From assembly GCF_004359215.1 (NCBI RefSeq), contig NC_090617.1, positions 784,610 through 848,609 of the forward strand: 64,000 bases of DNA, written 5' to 3'. This stretch comes from Bremia lactucae. Its lineage: Eukaryota; Oomycota; Peronosporomycetes; Peronosporales; Peronosporaceae. Both the position numbers and the translations under genes were made by a program. Position 1 is the stretch's first letter; every line of letters begins with the position of its first letter. Positions 45,348 through 55,734 of the stretch are shown piece by piece. A model generated the notes under the pieces. That model had not been told where the DNA came from. It worked only from the letters and a program-made list of their open reading frames with translations, and ran no database searches.

Positions 45348-45567
45348 TGTTGGAAGTTCAAGGTGACAGGAGTTGAAGATGCGATTAGCGCCAGTTGTTA
45401 TTTCCCGTGTGCATGGTAAGATGAAGTAGTTAGTGCTTGCAACCAACCAAATTAGTAGTGGTTGGAGCAGAGAGAGTTAGAAGGAAGAGCAGCTCTAGCA
45501 GGCAAATAAGTCATGTTAACTCAGAGTCTTATCATCCTCTTCCTTAAGAAGCAAAACATTGCCAACA
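45348..45567 (+). repeat. Copia copy 2, 5' LTR
   Basis: TGTTGGAAGTTC ... GCCAACA, followed by GGTTAAGAGCCC, which may be the tRNA primer-binding site. Confidence 0.93.
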
Positions 45568-45655
45568 GGTTAAGAGCCCAAGAGCTAAGACAACGGACAC
45601 GAAGCCTACACCGGCACCAGCAAGTCACGCAAGGGCCTCGCCGGCCCGCGGTGCT

Positions 45656-46825
45656 TTGCCGGCGCGCGTTGCCTCGTCCGCACGTGCTGCCGCAACCGTT
45701 GAAGACTCGCCAGCTCGCGAAAGGAGCTCGGCAACAGACGACAAGATTCTCGCGGCCCTCGTCGCTCTGACCAACCGCATGGAGAAGATGGAGTCTTCCC
45801 AGCGCGATCGTGAAGATCAAGAGAGAATGATGGGTGCTGTAGAGAGCGAAAAGTTTTCATCAGCGTTTGGTGCTAACGCGCGGGCAAGACCGATGACCAT
45901 CGACGCGCTCACGGACTTGCCTGAGCGTAAGCCGGTCGCGCGGCCACCGCGCGCACGTGAGCCCGAGATTGAAGAGTCCATGAATGCGTCTTTCGCGCCG
46001 GCACGGGCGCATGCTCCGACTCCCGGCGCGGTACCGCGTCCAGTAGATGGACCAGCACCATCGGGGCAAGCTCCTAATGCAGCAGCATTCTATGCGACAC
46101 CGAATGCGAATCAGCGCAAGCTGTCGATTTGGAAATTTGACGAGACTGAACTCTATAAGGGACTAGGCTCTGGGTTCCTCGACTGGGGGCGCACGTTTTT
46201 GCGCGCTGTCAACCTGGCTGAGTCCTCGTGCGGTTTCACCTGGAGTGAGGACGTTTAGGTTGACCTGCTTGGTCACTACCTCAGCGGAACGGCTGAGCGT
46301 TACTACCACAAACAGGTAGACACGTGGTGGAACCAGCATCCGACGCTGGACTATGTTATGTGCCAGCTACTTGCAACATTCAAGACGTCTATTACGGCTA
46401 GCCAGGCGATGAAACTGTTCATGCAAAAAAAAGATTCTAAGCGCACATGGGCAGAGCACTACCTATACATGGTTGCTGTAAGCGACGCACGTGGTGGTGA
46501 GGACTCACTCGTCCTAGATAACATCGTGCACCACGCGTCGCCCGAGCTTATGAACGTAATGCGGGCCAAGTACGACCCGACGCGTGTCGACTGTCTTCGA
46601 CATGCAGAAGAGCTGGCGCATTTTGCCCAGTCAATCGAGCTTGGAAGGGGAGCAATTGGACGTGAAGTCGTCGCTGCTCATGTTGAACCAAAGCGTAAGG
46701 ACACGCGCACCTGCTATGCATGCGGCAAGGTCGGTCACGTGCAAGCTGACTGTCGCTCTAAGGGCAAATACGAAGTGGAAGGCCGAAAGAGGACAAGGCA
46801 GGTGGAGGTATGGTGCTCGCACTGA
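45656..46825 (+). pseudogene. Copia copy 2 gag, with stop and frameshift
   Basis: Same protein as copy 1 but with TAG at 46256-46258 where copy 1 has AAG. Further on, one A is missing near 46766 (GGGCAAATACG versus GGGCAAAATACG), which throws the zinc-knuckle frame out just after CYACGKVGHVQADC. Capsid, knuckle and the rest are otherwise nearly identical to copy 1. Confidence 0.9.
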
Positions 46826-48187
46826 GCGAAAAAAACAAGAATGAAGGAGCGAAGAAACTAAAGCGTGGCAAAAAGAGCAAGCGTGAGATGGTACTTGCGG
46901 TGTGCGAGTCGGATGACTACGATGATAGTGACTGGATTCTCGACAGCGACGCCAGTCGACATCTCGTGAATGACGAGAAGTTGCTATTCGATTCTGCCAC
47001 ATGCAGCGAAGAGATCGCGATGGCTGATGGAAAGACGTTGAAACTGACGAGAGTTGGGAGCGTGCGCCTTAAGGTGGTGGCTCGTGGTATGGAGAGCACA
47101 GTGGTGCTTACAGATGTTTACCTGGCGCGGAGATTGTCAAAATACATCGTTTCGTATGGCAAGCTGAAAAGAAAAGGCTTCGCCCTTGTCTACGATTTGA
47201 AGGGGCGTGCACTTGAACGGCGCAGCGACGGCGCTGTCTCGTTTGACGTTGAGATGGGAAGAAACGTTTTATACGTTAAAATATCAGCGAAGAAGGGGCG
47301 ACAGGACACAAGTGATACTATCATGGCCGTGCTCGAATCAAGTGCGAGCGCAGATGTTACGAGCGATGTGCAAGAAGGGACGCTTTTACATTTCCATCAG
47401 CGTTTCGGGCATCTGGCATTCGACACCATTGAGCGCATGGCTCGAGACCCAGCCTCAGGGATAAGGCTGACGAGCAGCAAGCGCATGGCGTACGTTTCGT
47501 GCATGGAGGGTAAACAGACGCGAAACTCCCAAAACCAGACGGACAGTGGTTTCAACGCGCCCATTGACAGAGTCGGTGGAGTCATCTGTTCGGATTTGAA
47601 AGGTCCAATGACGCCACGGGATAGGCTCGGAAACCGTTATTTGGTTAATTTCGTCGATCACAAGTCGAATTACTGCCGGATATTTCTCGCAAGAACAAAG
47701 GACGTGGCGGCTAAACAGTTTGAGGCTTTCCTCGTTTTTTTTTGAAAAGCGTTTCAACTGCCGAACCCACGTGCTAAGGACAGACGGTGGTGGAGAATAC
47801 GCCAACATAGACCTCTTTTGTAAAAGGACCGGGGTGACAAGGCAAGTGTCGGAAGCTGGAAACCAAGCTTCTAATGGCAAGGCGGAACGGATGCACAGGA
47901 CGGTGCTTAATTTGGCACGAAGCATGATGTTTGCGTGCGGTCTACCATTTCACTTTTGGGGAGATGCGGTTCAGTACGCCTCGTATATACTGAATCGCAG
48001 CCCTACGCGCGCAAACGCTAAGAGAGCGTCTCCACTTGAGGTGTTGACGGGAAAGGTGCCGGATCTGCGCAAGATCGTTGTTTTCGGCTCCACGTGTAGC
48101 GTGTATCGCGACCCAAGCAAAAATTCACTTCAGCAGCGCGCACAACTTGCCACGATAGTGGGGATAAGTGAAGAAACCAAGGGCTAA
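46810..48187 (+). pseudogene. Copia copy 2 protease and integrase
   Basis: The protease box reads WILDSDAS, with the conserved Gly of DSG changed to Asp, so the protease is probably dead. The integrase HH-CC region and core follow (VICSDLKGPM; TDGGGEYAN; NGKAERMHRT, holding the DDE residues). A frameshift in a T run (47733-47743) splits the core, and a stop at 48185 ends the second piece. Confidence 0.88.
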
Positions 48188-48357
48188 AAGGTTTATCTAC
48201 GCAAGGAGAACAAGGTGATCGTGACTCAGCACGTCAAGAACATCGACACTCTGTCTGAAGCACAGAACGCGCAGCTGCAGCAAGCAACGGTGGAGCAGGA
48301 TAAGGATGTGACGACACCCGCCCCAAGACAAGCGAAAGTAACACAAGTGCTGCCAAT

Positions 48358-49236
48358 GTGGGTACACGAAAGAAAAGCACGAAGAAGTGGACGCGGTCCG
48401 CTTATGGAACGCGCGGCGCATCGAAGCGCGCGCAGGCGGTAGCACTGCAGGAGGAGTCGAAGTCAAGCAGCGGAGTCGTAAATGCTATTTTTGACAAAGA
48501 TCCGACCAATTACAGTGAAGCTATGCGAAGTGCGAATCGCGATGGATGGGTCAAGGCTATGGAAGAAGAAGTCGAAGCACTTCAGAATAATAAAGTCTGG
48601 CAAGTAGTCAAGCGCGCGCCTGGCTTAAACGCCTTGCATACCAAGTGGGTATTCAAGACCAAGACAGACGCACAAGGCAAGGTCGAGCGACTGAAGGCGC
48701 GCCTCGTTGCTTGCGGCAATGAACAGGTCCTAGGAGTCGACTACAGTCTCACGTTCGCCGCCGTGATGGACCTATCAACAGTGAAGGTCATATTAGCGCT
48801 TGCCGCCATATGGGGGGTGCCAGCAAAGCACGGCGACATCCCCAATGCATATGTCAAGGCGGACAAGGAGGAGCATCTACAGATATATCTACATGTGCCA
48901 CAAGGAATGACGATATCTGCAAAGACTGTGCGTGAACAAGACGCAGAAAGTGAAAAGGATTTAGTACTGGAACTACGGAAGAGCCTATATGGGCTTAAGC
49001 AGGCCGGTCGACTATGGAGTCAGCTGCTGCACAAGCGCCTCGTCGAGGCAGGTTTTATGCGCTGTGAAAGCGATATGTGTTTCTATTGGAAAAAGGAAGA
49101 CGAAGATCTCGTGGTTGTAGGCGTTTATGTGGACGACCTTTTGGCGACAAGAACAAGTGTGGAAGCAGTCGAGCGACTTTTCGAAAGTCTGTCGTCACTA
49201 TCGATCAAGGATCTGGGACGCGTAAGCGTTAAATGA
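48358..49236 (+). pseudogene. Copia copy 2 reverse transcriptase
   Basis: Typical copia RT: HTKWVFKTK, KARLVACG, LRKSLYGLKQAGRLW and the active site YVDDLL. It ends at DLGRVSVK followed by a stop, where copia RTs normally continue into a KFLG block; a deletion near 49230 removes this link to RNase H. Confidence 0.88.
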
Positions 49237-50081
49237 TACAGGCAAATACACTGGACCAAGAGGGGGCGATCGCTGATCTACTTCGGACCAATGGGCTGGC
49301 AGAAGCAAATCCGACGCGCGCGCCTATTGGCAACGACTGTTACGACATACCACCGGACGACGTGGAGCTGCTTGGATCTACAAGTGCAGGAACTGGCCCA
49401 ACGGTCCGCAGTTTTCAGTCGCTTGTCGGGAGTTTGCTGTGGATTGCGCGTTGCACACGGCCGGACATCGCGTTCGCTGTGCGCAAGGCTACAAGACAGA
49501 CTCATGCACCGCGAGTGATTGACTGGAAGCTCGCTAAAAGGATTGCTCGGTACCTGAAGGGTACCGCAAGCTTGAAGATAACGATGTCGCCAGGTCAAGA
49601 ACAATATCAGGGTTTGGAGCTGAAAGCATTTAGCGACGCTGATTTTGCTGGAGACAAGGGCGTAGGGAAGTCGATGACAGGTGGCGTGCTGCGGCTAAAC
49701 GGTATGGCGATGAGTTGGGGAGCTCGAAAACAAGGTGGAGTTTCCTTTTCGACGATGGAAGCTGAATGTTTCGCTGCCTCGGAGATGGCGCGTGACCTGC
49801 TCGGGCTGCGAGAGCTGCTTAGCGAGATCGCCATGTCGCCAGCACTGCCAATGAAGCTCTACGTGGACAATCAAGCGGCTATAAGTCAGATTTCCGGCGA
49901 AGCATCGTCGATGAAGGCCAAACACATCGATGTACGGTTCAAGTTTTTATGCGATTTCTCGCGCCGCGGTGTGGTCGCTGCGCACTATTTGAGGTCTGAA
50001 GTGATGCTTGCGGACCTGATGACGAAGGCCCACGATGCGGCGAAACTTACAAGGCTTCGTGATCTGATGCGCATCGAGTAG
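49233..50081 (+). pseudogene. Copia copy 2 RNase H
   Basis: Contains SLLWIARCTRPDIAFAV, AFSDADFAGDK, STMEAECFAASE, YVDNQAAI and KHIDVRFKF, the ordered RNase H motifs of copia. Open to the natural end 98 bases before the 3' LTR. In a functional element it would be fused to RT, which here lies in another frame. Confidence 0.88.
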
Positions 50082-50179
50082 ACGGACTAAAAAGTATGAG
50101 AACTTTCAAGGGAAGTCAAGGACGTTGAAGGAAGAGAAGGAAGGTAAGGAAACAAACGAAGGGCGCACTCGAGGAGGAG

Positions 50180-50399
50180 TGTTGGAAGTTCAAGGTGACA
50201 GGAGTTGAAGATACGATTAGCGCCAGTTGTTATTTCCCGTGTGCATAGTAAGATGAAGTAGTTAGTGCTTGCAACCAACCAAATTTGTAGTGGTTGGAGC
50301 AGAGCGAGTTAGAAGGAAGAGCAGCTCTAGCAGGCAAATAAGTCATGTTAATTCAGAATCTTATCATCCTCTTCCTTAAGAAGCAAAACATTGCCAACA
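50180..50399 (+). repeat. Copia copy 2, 3' LTR
   Basis: Same termini as the 5' LTR, with six substitutions. It begins right after the purine run. Confidence 0.93.
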
Positions 50400-50404
50400 A
50401 GACC
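50400..50404 (+). repeat. Target site duplication, right (AGACC)
   Basis: Second copy of AGACC (see 45343-45347). Confidence 0.9.
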
Positions 50405-51001
50405 TCGTTCCTACAGATTAAGTAAAGGCCTGCTTCACCGACAAGCTCCTCAAACTATTTTTTGGTAGGTATGCGCGTTAATTTTGCAATTTATATGAAT
50501 CTCGGATTCTGATTGGTTCCAAACGTCAGGTTATTGTCAGGTTAAAAACATTAGTTGCTCAAACTTGAAAGGTGTTTTAATTTAGCAAAATTTTTGGGGG
50601 CACTTTATTTAACCAACGCGATGTATGAAATATCAAATGCGACTGCATTCATTTCAAAATAAGGAGAATTCCTTGGTTTTCTTTTTATTTCATTATATTG
50701 ACAGCGATTTTTGTTTATCGAGCAATACACTTAATCTTTGTTTATAAGAACTCGAGTCAGCAGTGGAAGGTTTAAAACTCATTATTGCAATTAATCAAAC
50801 TCTTTTGAAAAAAAGAGGATACATGAACGCCTTAATTTTTTGCGTAAGTTGTAGCGACTGACGTGAATGAGTGGCACTTCATTCAGACTCCAAGACAAAT
50901 GCTGCAAGTGCAATTTATGTTATATGGGGCTTTATAGAAATTTGAACGCAAACAATCGAAAACTATTGTCGCCAATGACAATAGAATGCAGGTTTTTAGT
51001 A
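50405..51001. other. AT-rich spacer, no gene seen
   Basis: Low-complexity AT-rich sequence right of the copia insertion. No conserved frame or repeat copy recognised. Confidence 0.5.
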
Positions 51002-52360
51002 TTAAATTGGACAAGTGGACTCAAGACGCCGCTTTTTAACTTTGCTCGTCGGAGACTCTACCGTTCGCTTCATCCCCTGCTGCTTCCTCAATATTGTTGC
51101 ATTGAATTGCTTTGACGCGTCCTTATTAGTGTGCATCTGGACAAGTCCACCGTTATTCTCCGTTTTAAGGTCTTTGTCCTTCATTTTTTCATTTGCATCC
51201 TTTTGCAGCGCATTTGGAGCCTCTTTGTTCAACTTTTTCATCTCATCCTTTTCCTGTCGCTCCTTTTTTCGCCTCTCTTTTCGCGCTGCCTTGGCTGCCT
51301 CTTTCCACTCTATAAAAGCCGCAGTCCGCGTGGTCGCCAATGCCGTATCCAGCCACAGTTGCTCAACGTGCCACTCGTTCACTAAAATTTTATGCAACAG
51401 CATTGGGCTCTAGCAAGTTATTAAACCATGGTCGGTAGATTTAAAAGACAAGACGCGTGTCGTACCAGCACGTTCATCTCAAGAAATCCCTTGCAGCTGC
51501 AGCTTTGCACTTGTTTACGTCCAAGGATGTCAATGAATTTGTCAATGCAAAGTTCTCCACGGCTGTTCGTGTCGATGTTTCGAGCGCGATACAAGGCCAA
51601 CAATTTCGAGTTTTGAGACGCAGTTGCTGCAATAAAAAGTAATTGCAAATCGCGGCCCATCGTGATCATACGTCCATTGACAATCGCTAGTTCTTGCAGC
51701 CATTGGCGCAGGATTGAAACGTACTGTGCGCGGTCGCCAAAGTGGTCAATTCGCACCACCAGCAGCTCGACGGCAGCCATGACGGCTTCAAAGTTTCTGA
51801 TTGGACGCAATTACGATGAGGTGCTCTTGAACACAAATTGTGTCATTAAGTTTACGTTTTTTAGTTTTTAAGAGCATGTCTCTACAAGCCATGTAAAAGA
51901 ACTGCCGACCATTCTCCCATCTCGTTGGACACAATGGCAACTCGTTAATATTCCAGCGCCACGATGTTTGGCTTACAAACACACTTGATCGTGCTTGCAA
52001 ACCCAATCTTAAAGCCCACAAGAATGGCTTAACTTTCGGAGTGTACAAGTTATATGTGTAGTAGCCATTTAAATGTGAGGTTGCATGTGTATACAGGTAG
52101 TTGCAATCATTCCTTCGCGCAATAAGCTCCATGTCTCGTTTTCGTATCGAGCCCTTTTTCATCGCTTGTTGCCAACAGTTGCCACCGCAGATGTGAAACC
52201 TGGTCAGTAAAGAGTATAAAAAATGCAATTTGATATTCTCAACCTGTCTTTTACTACTGATCCAGAAAAGGATATCTGACCGCCTCTTCTCTCTTACTTT
52301 AACTATGTGCAAATCATTGGCAACACTTAGAAAGCTATAGCGTAAGCATTTAGAATTCAA
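51002..52360 (-). pseudogene. Unrecognised protein gene, frame broken in two places
   Basis: Three consecutive minus-strand open frames (52360-51788, 51810-51421, 51403-51002) look like one protein. The first is rich in aromatic residues and Cys; the second reads VMAAVELLVVRIDHFGDRAQYV; the third ends in a long Lys/Arg/Glu-rich tail (KAARKERRKKERQEKDEM) with a KVKKRR cluster that could be a nuclear or nucleolar signal. The first junction needs a one-base shift. The second has stops with no in-phase GT-AG intron that I can find. No ATG begins the first frame. It may be a decayed gene or one with an upstream exon and sequencing errors. I do not recognise the family. Confidence 0.45.
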
Positions 52361-52402
52361 ATTCGATTCACGTGGACCTGGCTATCTCAAAGTGTCAAAC
52401 TA

Positions 52403-54292
52403 ATGTTTTTCTCGGCGCTCGCTGCTCTTGCCCTTGGTGTTGCAGGAGCCACGTCAATGTCGGATGCACTCCAAACCATGTCATTCAATGGAACGAGTGT
52501 TACCTCGAGACGGCTAGACGAGACTTCTGCTGCTTTTAAAAAAGTGGCGGAAGCCCTCGACGGCGATAAGTTGCGAAATATCTTCGGACACGATATGCTC
52601 AACAACGTCCCGCACGAAGTTGCTTATACTCAGATTCAAAATCATTTGAAACATCTCGAGCATCTTCGTGCTGAACTAAAGGATCAAGCTGTCCTTGCGT
52701 TAATGGAGAAGCACTACGGTGTGCCAGCAGTGTCCAGATATGTTGAAAAAACCTTTTCTGATCCAAACTCTATGAAAGGGAAAGTGTTTAACGTGGCATT
52801 GTTACATTTATGGAAAAAGGACGGTCTTTCTTTACACGCGGTAGCCGAGAAAATGACACGAAAGGATATTAAAGTTATTCAAGAGACTCTCCAAGACTTT
52901 CCACGAGCGTTGCTAAAGCAATACGCCGTTCTACAAGGCGCTTCGGATACTGAAGCCGAGATCATGACGTCGGCTGCACTAATTGAGCATTTCGACGCCA
53001 GTATTGACTCGCAAGAGACATTTGATGTTCTACTGCCTCAGCTCGAGACAATTATTACACAGAAATCAACGTCCGATCTTGCCAGGATTCTTAAGGTGAA
53101 AGATACCGACACTGCCAACCGATTTCAGGAACCAAACGGTCGTGCATTGATACTCTTTGTGCGACTGAAAACAGAAAATTTAAACGCATTTGAGATGCTC
53201 GGTCGCGTTCGATCGCTCTATCACGATAAGGAGCTCAAATCATTTCCAACATTCTTTTGGACAACCCTTAAAGACGTTGATATCGGGTTGAAAATGGATA
53301 ACTTTGTCGAAAATGTCCTTCCAGTAACTGTGAATGGCAAACTTCGAAACTTTTTCCGTCGCATGTGGTTCAAACTAATCTCGATCTTCAAGAAAAAGCG
53401 AGACAGTGAAGAGGTCGTATCGAATCTAGAGAGACCGAGACGTAATGCATTTAAAACCCCTGTAAATAATATTGTCGACGCTTCGCCCGACATCCCGGAA
53501 ACTTTTCCACGCAGTGCCTTTGGAAATGCCGCGTATAGTTTTGGTGCAAGTACATCTAGCGCATTCAAAAACATTCAAATCAATCCTCTCGATGGTGTCT
53601 TGAAGTCATTGAAGGCGTTTCATTATGAAAACAAAGAATTACAATTGCCTATTCAATTCAAGGTCTTTTCGATCGAGTTTGCTGGTCTCCGCAACAAGTT
53701 GGAGAATACTATTGATATTGCCGATAAACACTTAGTAAAGGTGAAAGAAATCTTTGAAAACGAACGCGTGAAGGACTTGTCAGAACAACCCATTAAAGCT
53801 AATGCCGTTGATGGTACTAGATCTACTGTGAATGATGCCTTTAATCAGCCTTACCGTAGGAACACCAATGCCTTTTCGAAATATGAAGAGGCTCTGATTT
53901 CGAGCTCTGTCAGTGCTGAAGTCATTGCCAAAAAATTAGCTCAAATCGCCGATCACGTCCGCCAGTTTGTGTTTAAACACGAAAAACCCGCTGAAATGGC
54001 CGAGAAGGATGTTCTTTTAGCGGCTCATCCTAGCTTATTCAAGAGTCAGGACAAGATCCCTTCCCAACACACATACGGGGAAGCACTACTTAAGATCCTT
54101 GATCAAGAAATCACTAATTATATGCAAAAAAGCGAATCGCTGAATTTGGATTTGCAACATCTTGGGTCCAAAAAAGTGAATTTAATTTCAAACGAGGTGG
54201 AGAAGGCTTTGTCCAAATTGACAAAGGATTCACATATAAATGGACAGCCTAATATTCCAACAAAGGTGAATGTATTGAAGCTGCAGACGTAG
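52403..54292 (+). CDS. Large secreted effector-like protein (629 aa)
   Basis: Starts with a signal peptide (about residues 1-17, [17 protein letters not shown]). SRRLDET at about residues 35-41 resembles an RXLR box with the last Arg lost. No EER follows nearby. The body is helical with charged segments (EKHYGVPAVSRYVEKTF; DGLSLHAVAEKM; NAFEMLGRVRSLY), and a basic stretch (FFRRMWFKLISIFKKKRD, about 329-346) separates it from a second helical half. No stop interrupts it. A short relative lies just downstream (54619). The repeated helical plan suits an oomycete secreted effector, but the family is not certain. The start lies only 42 bases from the broken minus-strand frame. Confidence 0.7.
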   Translation: MFFSALAALALGVAGATSMSDALQTMSFNGTSVTSRRLDETSAAFKKVAEALDGDKLRNIFGHDMLNNVPHEVAYTQIQNHLKHLEHLRAELKDQAVLALMEKHYGVPAVSRYVEKTFSDPNSMKGKVFNVALLHLWKKDGLSLHAVAEKMTRKDIKVIQETLQDFPRALLKQYAVLQGASDTEAEIMTSAALIEHFDASIDSQETFDVLLPQLETIITQKSTSDLARILKVKDTDTANRFQEPNGRALILFVRLKTENLNAFEMLGRVRSLYHDKELKSFPTFFWTTLKDVDIGLKMDNFVENVLPVTVNGKLRNFFRRMWFKLISIFKKKRDSEEVVSNLERPRRNAFKTPVNNIVDASPDIPETFPRSAFGNAAYSFGASTSSAFKNIQINPLDGVLKSLKAFHYENKELQLPIQFKVFSIEFAGLRNKLENTIDIADKHLVKVKEIFENERVKDLSEQPIKANAVDGTRSTVNDAFNQPYRRNTNAFSKYEEALISSSVSAEVIAKKLAQIADHVRQFVFKHEKPAEMAEKDVLLAAHPSLFKSQDKIPSQHTYGEALLKILDQEITNYMQKSESLNLDLQHLGSKKVNLISNEVEKALSKLTKDSHINGQPNIPTKVNVLKLQT

Positions 54293-54618
54293 GTGGCACC
54301 GGTTCTAGTGGTGGAAATCATGGGGACGTTAACATGATGCCATTGTGATGCATAGTCGTTCATTGTTTGTGTCAATTGTGCGCTGCAGATCAATAGAAAC
54401 ATCATTTAAAATTCAGTACAAATAGTGAGAGTGTACGAGAATCGATTTGGCAACTTGTCACGATGATCCACCACGCTAAAGCTGCGCTCTTCCTCTGTGC
54501 ATATGCCCCTTTCCATACTGTGTCTCTCACGATAAGTCAAGCCGTCTTCATTAATTCGCACCTCAGTCGTTTCTTTTGCTAGAATAGTGAAGTTCCTAAG
54601 CGTTTAATTCGCATTATT

Positions 54619-55172
54619 TTGCCAACAAGTGACTGTTGGCAAGCAAGTAGAGCCAAAGGACAAAGACAACGGCTTTTGGACAACACTCCACCAAAACTCG
54701 AAAAGATACGCAAATGTATTTTAGAAGAAGAGTTAACTACGCTTCATGATCTTGTGAAACTTCACGTTGCTGATGGGAGGACGCATGAAGCAATAGTGTC
54801 GATGCTAGGAACCCCACCAGTGTCCAAATTTATAAGTAGATCCATCTCAAATTATCCAAACCCGCGGAAGCCGGAAACCTCTCTGACGCAATGTCAAAGA
54901 TATGGACGACAAAGAAGCGCTTTCTTTAATTGAACTTTGTAGTCGAGGGAATGTCTTCAAAGAATGTTCAAGGACCGTCTCACATGGTCCGTGCTGAGAT
55001 CCAAAGTGCAAAAAGAGGCGGTTGTCAAGCCTTTGCGAATAAAGTCATTTCGAAAAGCACCAAAGGTAATATTCCTAGAAATTCCGTGATCCAACCCAAC
55101 AAAAAAAATATTGCCAATGGAACTGCTCTGGGTGACGCTACCAAAGCTGTCGTGGAAACGTCATCCGCCTAG
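54619..55172 (+). pseudogene. Remnant of an effector-like gene
   Basis: Two overlapping plus frames without a signal peptide or good ATG. The first contains AIVSMLGTPPVSKFISRSI, which resembles ALMEKHYGVPAVSRYVEKTF of the 52403 protein. The second is Lys/Ser-rich. A decayed tandem copy of the upstream gene is the simplest explanation; similarity is weak. Confidence 0.45.
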
Positions 55173-55734
55173 TCTGAAGACCTTGCAGGTGACTGGACAA
55201 AGTCTATAAATTATCTTTATTTCGTTTAAAGGATTAAAGCACCGATGCTATTCTCGTCAACGCCAAAGCAAAGATTTCCACAATAATTTGAATACACGTG
55301 ACCGCTGGACTCGTTGAGATCGACTCGCTCAGGAATAAAAAAAGGTGTCAATAAAGTCGAAAACAGGTATTTGACGCCAAAAAGACATTGTAGACGTTGT
55401 ATAAAAAGCGGCAATTAAATCTCGAAAGTTTTATAAGTTTTCGTTTTTTTTTGGTATAAGTATGCCCCCGATACGAGCAAAGAGTGCGAAAGTTTGAGCA
55501 CATCACGGTGCAATTTTATAAATGTCAACATTTTAAAACGCGTCACGCACGACCCTCGATTGAGTGCCATTAGTGACTATTGAAGTACATTTAAAAGAGA
55601 GCTTAAAGCAACCCACAAAAGGGCACTCGAAAATTGAGGATCGAGACGTCCACCACCTCTTATTAAAGATCGTCGTGTCCAGCTTCTTCCCTCCCGCATC
55701 CTCTTGATCCCCTTACATACCTCTCTTTCCCGCC
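55173..55734. other. Intergenic, upstream of the MA3 gene
   Basis: No gene seen. A pyrimidine-rich stretch at 55680-55733 directly before the ATG suits a short 5' leader. Confidence 0.4.

Larger units (their letters stand above)
45348..50399 (+). mobile_element. Full-length Ty1/copia element, copy 2 (5,052 bp)
   Basis: Two 220-bp LTRs (45348-45567, 50180-50399), a polypurine GAGGAGGAG directly before the 3' LTR, and a 5-bp target duplication, AGACC. Order gag-PR-IN-RT-RH defines copia. The LTRs differ at six positions by eye (about 2.7%), so the insertion is fairly recent. The coding region is disabled by several lesions given in the next entries. It is GC-richer than the surrounding AT-rich DNA. 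Confidence 0.95.

Noticed and set aside
51015..51413. Phe/Leu-rich plus-strand frame resembling a membrane protein
   Set aside because: It is the antisense of the Lys/Arg/Glu-rich minus frame, which naturally gives Phe/Leu-rich shadow translation.
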